From positions 90,521 to 154,520 of the forward strand of contig NZ_AZEQ01000003.1 of NCBI RefSeq assembly GCF_001436025.1: a DNA stretch of 64,000 bases, written 5' to 3'. Shown piece by piece: positions 63,114 to 64,000 of this stretch. The DNA is from Limosilactobacillus mucosae DSM 13345. GTDB lineage: Bacteria > Bacillota > Bacilli > Lactobacillales > Lactobacillaceae. A program made the position numbers and the translations under genes. The notes under the pieces are model-generated. The model saw only the letters and a list, made by a program, of their open reading frames with translations, did no database searches and had not been told where the DNA came from. Each line of letters starts with the position of its first letter. The stretch's first letter is position 1.

Positions 63114-63818
63114 GTGGAAAACAGCAAAACCAGCCTAAGCGAACTGATTAGTTTGGAACGGCCCAATTGGCAGCACCAGCCGAAAAACGCCTTGTCAGCT
63201 GCTAACGCGGTCACGACGCTCAAACAGGTTCACGAAATCGTTAATGGTCCAGCCAGGCTGCTCAGTCTTGATCTGGAGTTCTATTGCGATGGCCAGCCCC
63301 AGATGCCGGGAACCACGCGGCTGGGCCAGATTGCCGGCCGTGTCTATGGTCAGAATGATGCATTCAATTATTATGTGTTTAGCAGCAAAATGACGCCCAA
63401 AGATCAGCTGAGTCTGTTGAAACGCCTTGATCTGCGCTATTCAGAAGCAGAACGGCTTACGGTAGCCAGCGTTTTGAAAAAGGTGTTAAGGTTTATCGAT
63501 CGTGTGCAGCCCGACTACCTGGTCAGCTGGGACAATCGCTTGGATCTTAGCGTGCTCAATCAAGAGGCCAATCGCCTGCAGCTGGCGGAAACCAGTCGTT
63601 CTTGGACCAGAATTCAGCCATTGGATCTAGAGAAGATCATCAGCAGCGACGTATTTGAGAAAAGCTCAGGCATCAGTCTGGCCAGGATGTGCGATCTCTT
63701 GCAGCTGCAGCATCCTAAGCCTCATTTGGCCGATCATGACGTCTTGATGATTGATAAGATTCTCCAGTTTTACGCGCTGGATTTAAATAAAATTCTGCAG
63801 TCAACCACCATCGGCTAA
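63114..63818 (+). CDS. DEDDh-family 3'-5' exonuclease-like protein
   Basis: The protein of about 234 aa starts at GTG 63114, 5 nt after TGGAGGGG; a longer frame upstream is only a shadow of the previous gene. Exonuclease motif I is L-S-L-D-L-E-F-Y (D53, E55). Motif II is probably W-D-N-R-L-D (D140/D144) and motif III is H-L-A-D-H-D (H204, D209), the DEDDh type. It should degrade DNA or RNA from the 3' end with two metal ions; the substrate is not known. It is the last gene of the cluster. Confidence 0.82.
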   Translation: MENSKTSLSELISLERPNWQHQPKNALSAANAVTTLKQVHEIVNGPARLLSLDLEFYCDGQPQMPGTTRLGQIAGRVYGQNDAFNYYVFSSKMTPKDQLSLLKRLDLRYSEAERLTVASVLKKVLRFIDRVQPDYLVSWDNRLDLSVLNQEANRLQLAETSRSWTRIQPLDLEKIISSDVFEKSSGISLARMCDLLQLQHPKPHLADHDVLMIDKILQFYALDLNKILQSTTIG

Positions 63819-63996
63819 AGTCGATGGCTTGTGGGCAAACACCCCAGTATTGAGTATCCGAACCACAATTTGCATAGATACGGACGATTTACTCAAACAG
63901 CCGCAGTTGCTTGAGCAGTGATCATCTAATTACCAATGCCTTTTACATTCCCAGGTTGTCATAGGAATGAGCCTAGTTTTTTTGACTAGGCTTTTT
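63806..63996 (+). ncRNA. Candidate structured RNA or leader ending in a terminator
   Basis: After the exonuclease stop come several local stems: CCATCG/CGATGG (63808-63827), GTGGG..CCCC (63831-63845), GTATC/GATAC (63854-63881), CTCAA/TTGAG (63892-63915) and CATTCC/GGAATG (63946-63969). The terminator AGCCTAGT/ACTAGGCT plus T run (63970-63996) ends it. It may be a small RNA or the 5' leader of a gene beyond the window. I do not recognise an Rfam class. The terminator itself is certain. Confidence 0.45.
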
Positions 63997-64000
63997 GTTG

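Overview
The window looks like a chromosomal segment of a heterofermentative lactic acid bacterium, most likely Limosilactobacillus or a close relative. This is inferred from gene content and order, a GC content that looks close to 50%, strong AAGGAGG-type ribosome sites, frequent TTG/GTG starts, a KxYKxGKxW/LPxTG mucus-binding adhesin, a PyrR attenuator and tandem pstB genes. I saw no tRNA, rRNA, CRISPR array, insertion sequence or prophage.

Layout. 1-12.3 kb is a housekeeping block: the pyk tail, an S1-domain CvfB-like protein, a XerD-like recombinase, ribT, scpA, scpB, rluB, an FMN riboswitch with ribU, ypbB-recQ, a LysM protein, cmk, rpsA and der. 12.6-20.9 kb holds hup, a TPR protein, a degenerate tyrosine recombinase, cca, a Uup-type ABC-F protein, thyA-dfrA and a hemolysin III. 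21-34.5 kb holds a DegV gene behind an operator-like palindrome, pyrR-carA-carB with its attenuator, an alcohol dehydrogenase with a MerR-type promoter, an RNase H-like gene, ebsA, lspA, rluD and a second carA-carB pair that has lost its catalytic residues. 34.6-41.7 kb holds a malate/lactate dehydrogenase, rqcH, a second degV, a membrane protein, and a C26 amidotransferase-like hydrolase plus APC permease behind a Met/Cys-rich leader peptide and terminator. 42.4-51.3 kb is one mucus-binding adhesin of about 2967 residues, with 12 Mub-type repeats, flanked on both sides by a diverged 130-bp direct repeat. 52.1-57.2 kb is the reverse-strand pstSCAB1B2-phoU phosphate uptake operon. 57.6-59.6 kb holds a Usp and a CNNM/CorC protein. 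59.7-63.8 kb is a compact five-gene run: FIVAR-like protein, CopY/BlaI-like repressor, AbiH, a small Rib-domain protein and a DEDDh exonuclease. A structured, terminator-ended RNA candidate follows at the right edge.

How the genes work together. PyrR and CarAB make and regulate carbamoyl phosphate for pyrimidines, and ThyA/DHFR form the dTMP cycle. ScpA and ScpB are the kleisin and partner of the SMC condensin. RibU is the riboflavin-binding subunit of an ECF importer under FMN control. The Pst proteins import phosphate.

The best candidates for undescribed biology are (1) the leader peptide with 11 Met/Cys in its first 18 residues, which suggests sulfur-amino-acid attenuation of a hydrolase-permease pair; (2) the intact but catalytically dead carA2-carB2 pair; and (3) the AbiH cluster, in which two modules normally found on surface proteins (FIVAR and Rib) occur in leaderless, apparently cytoplasmic proteins.
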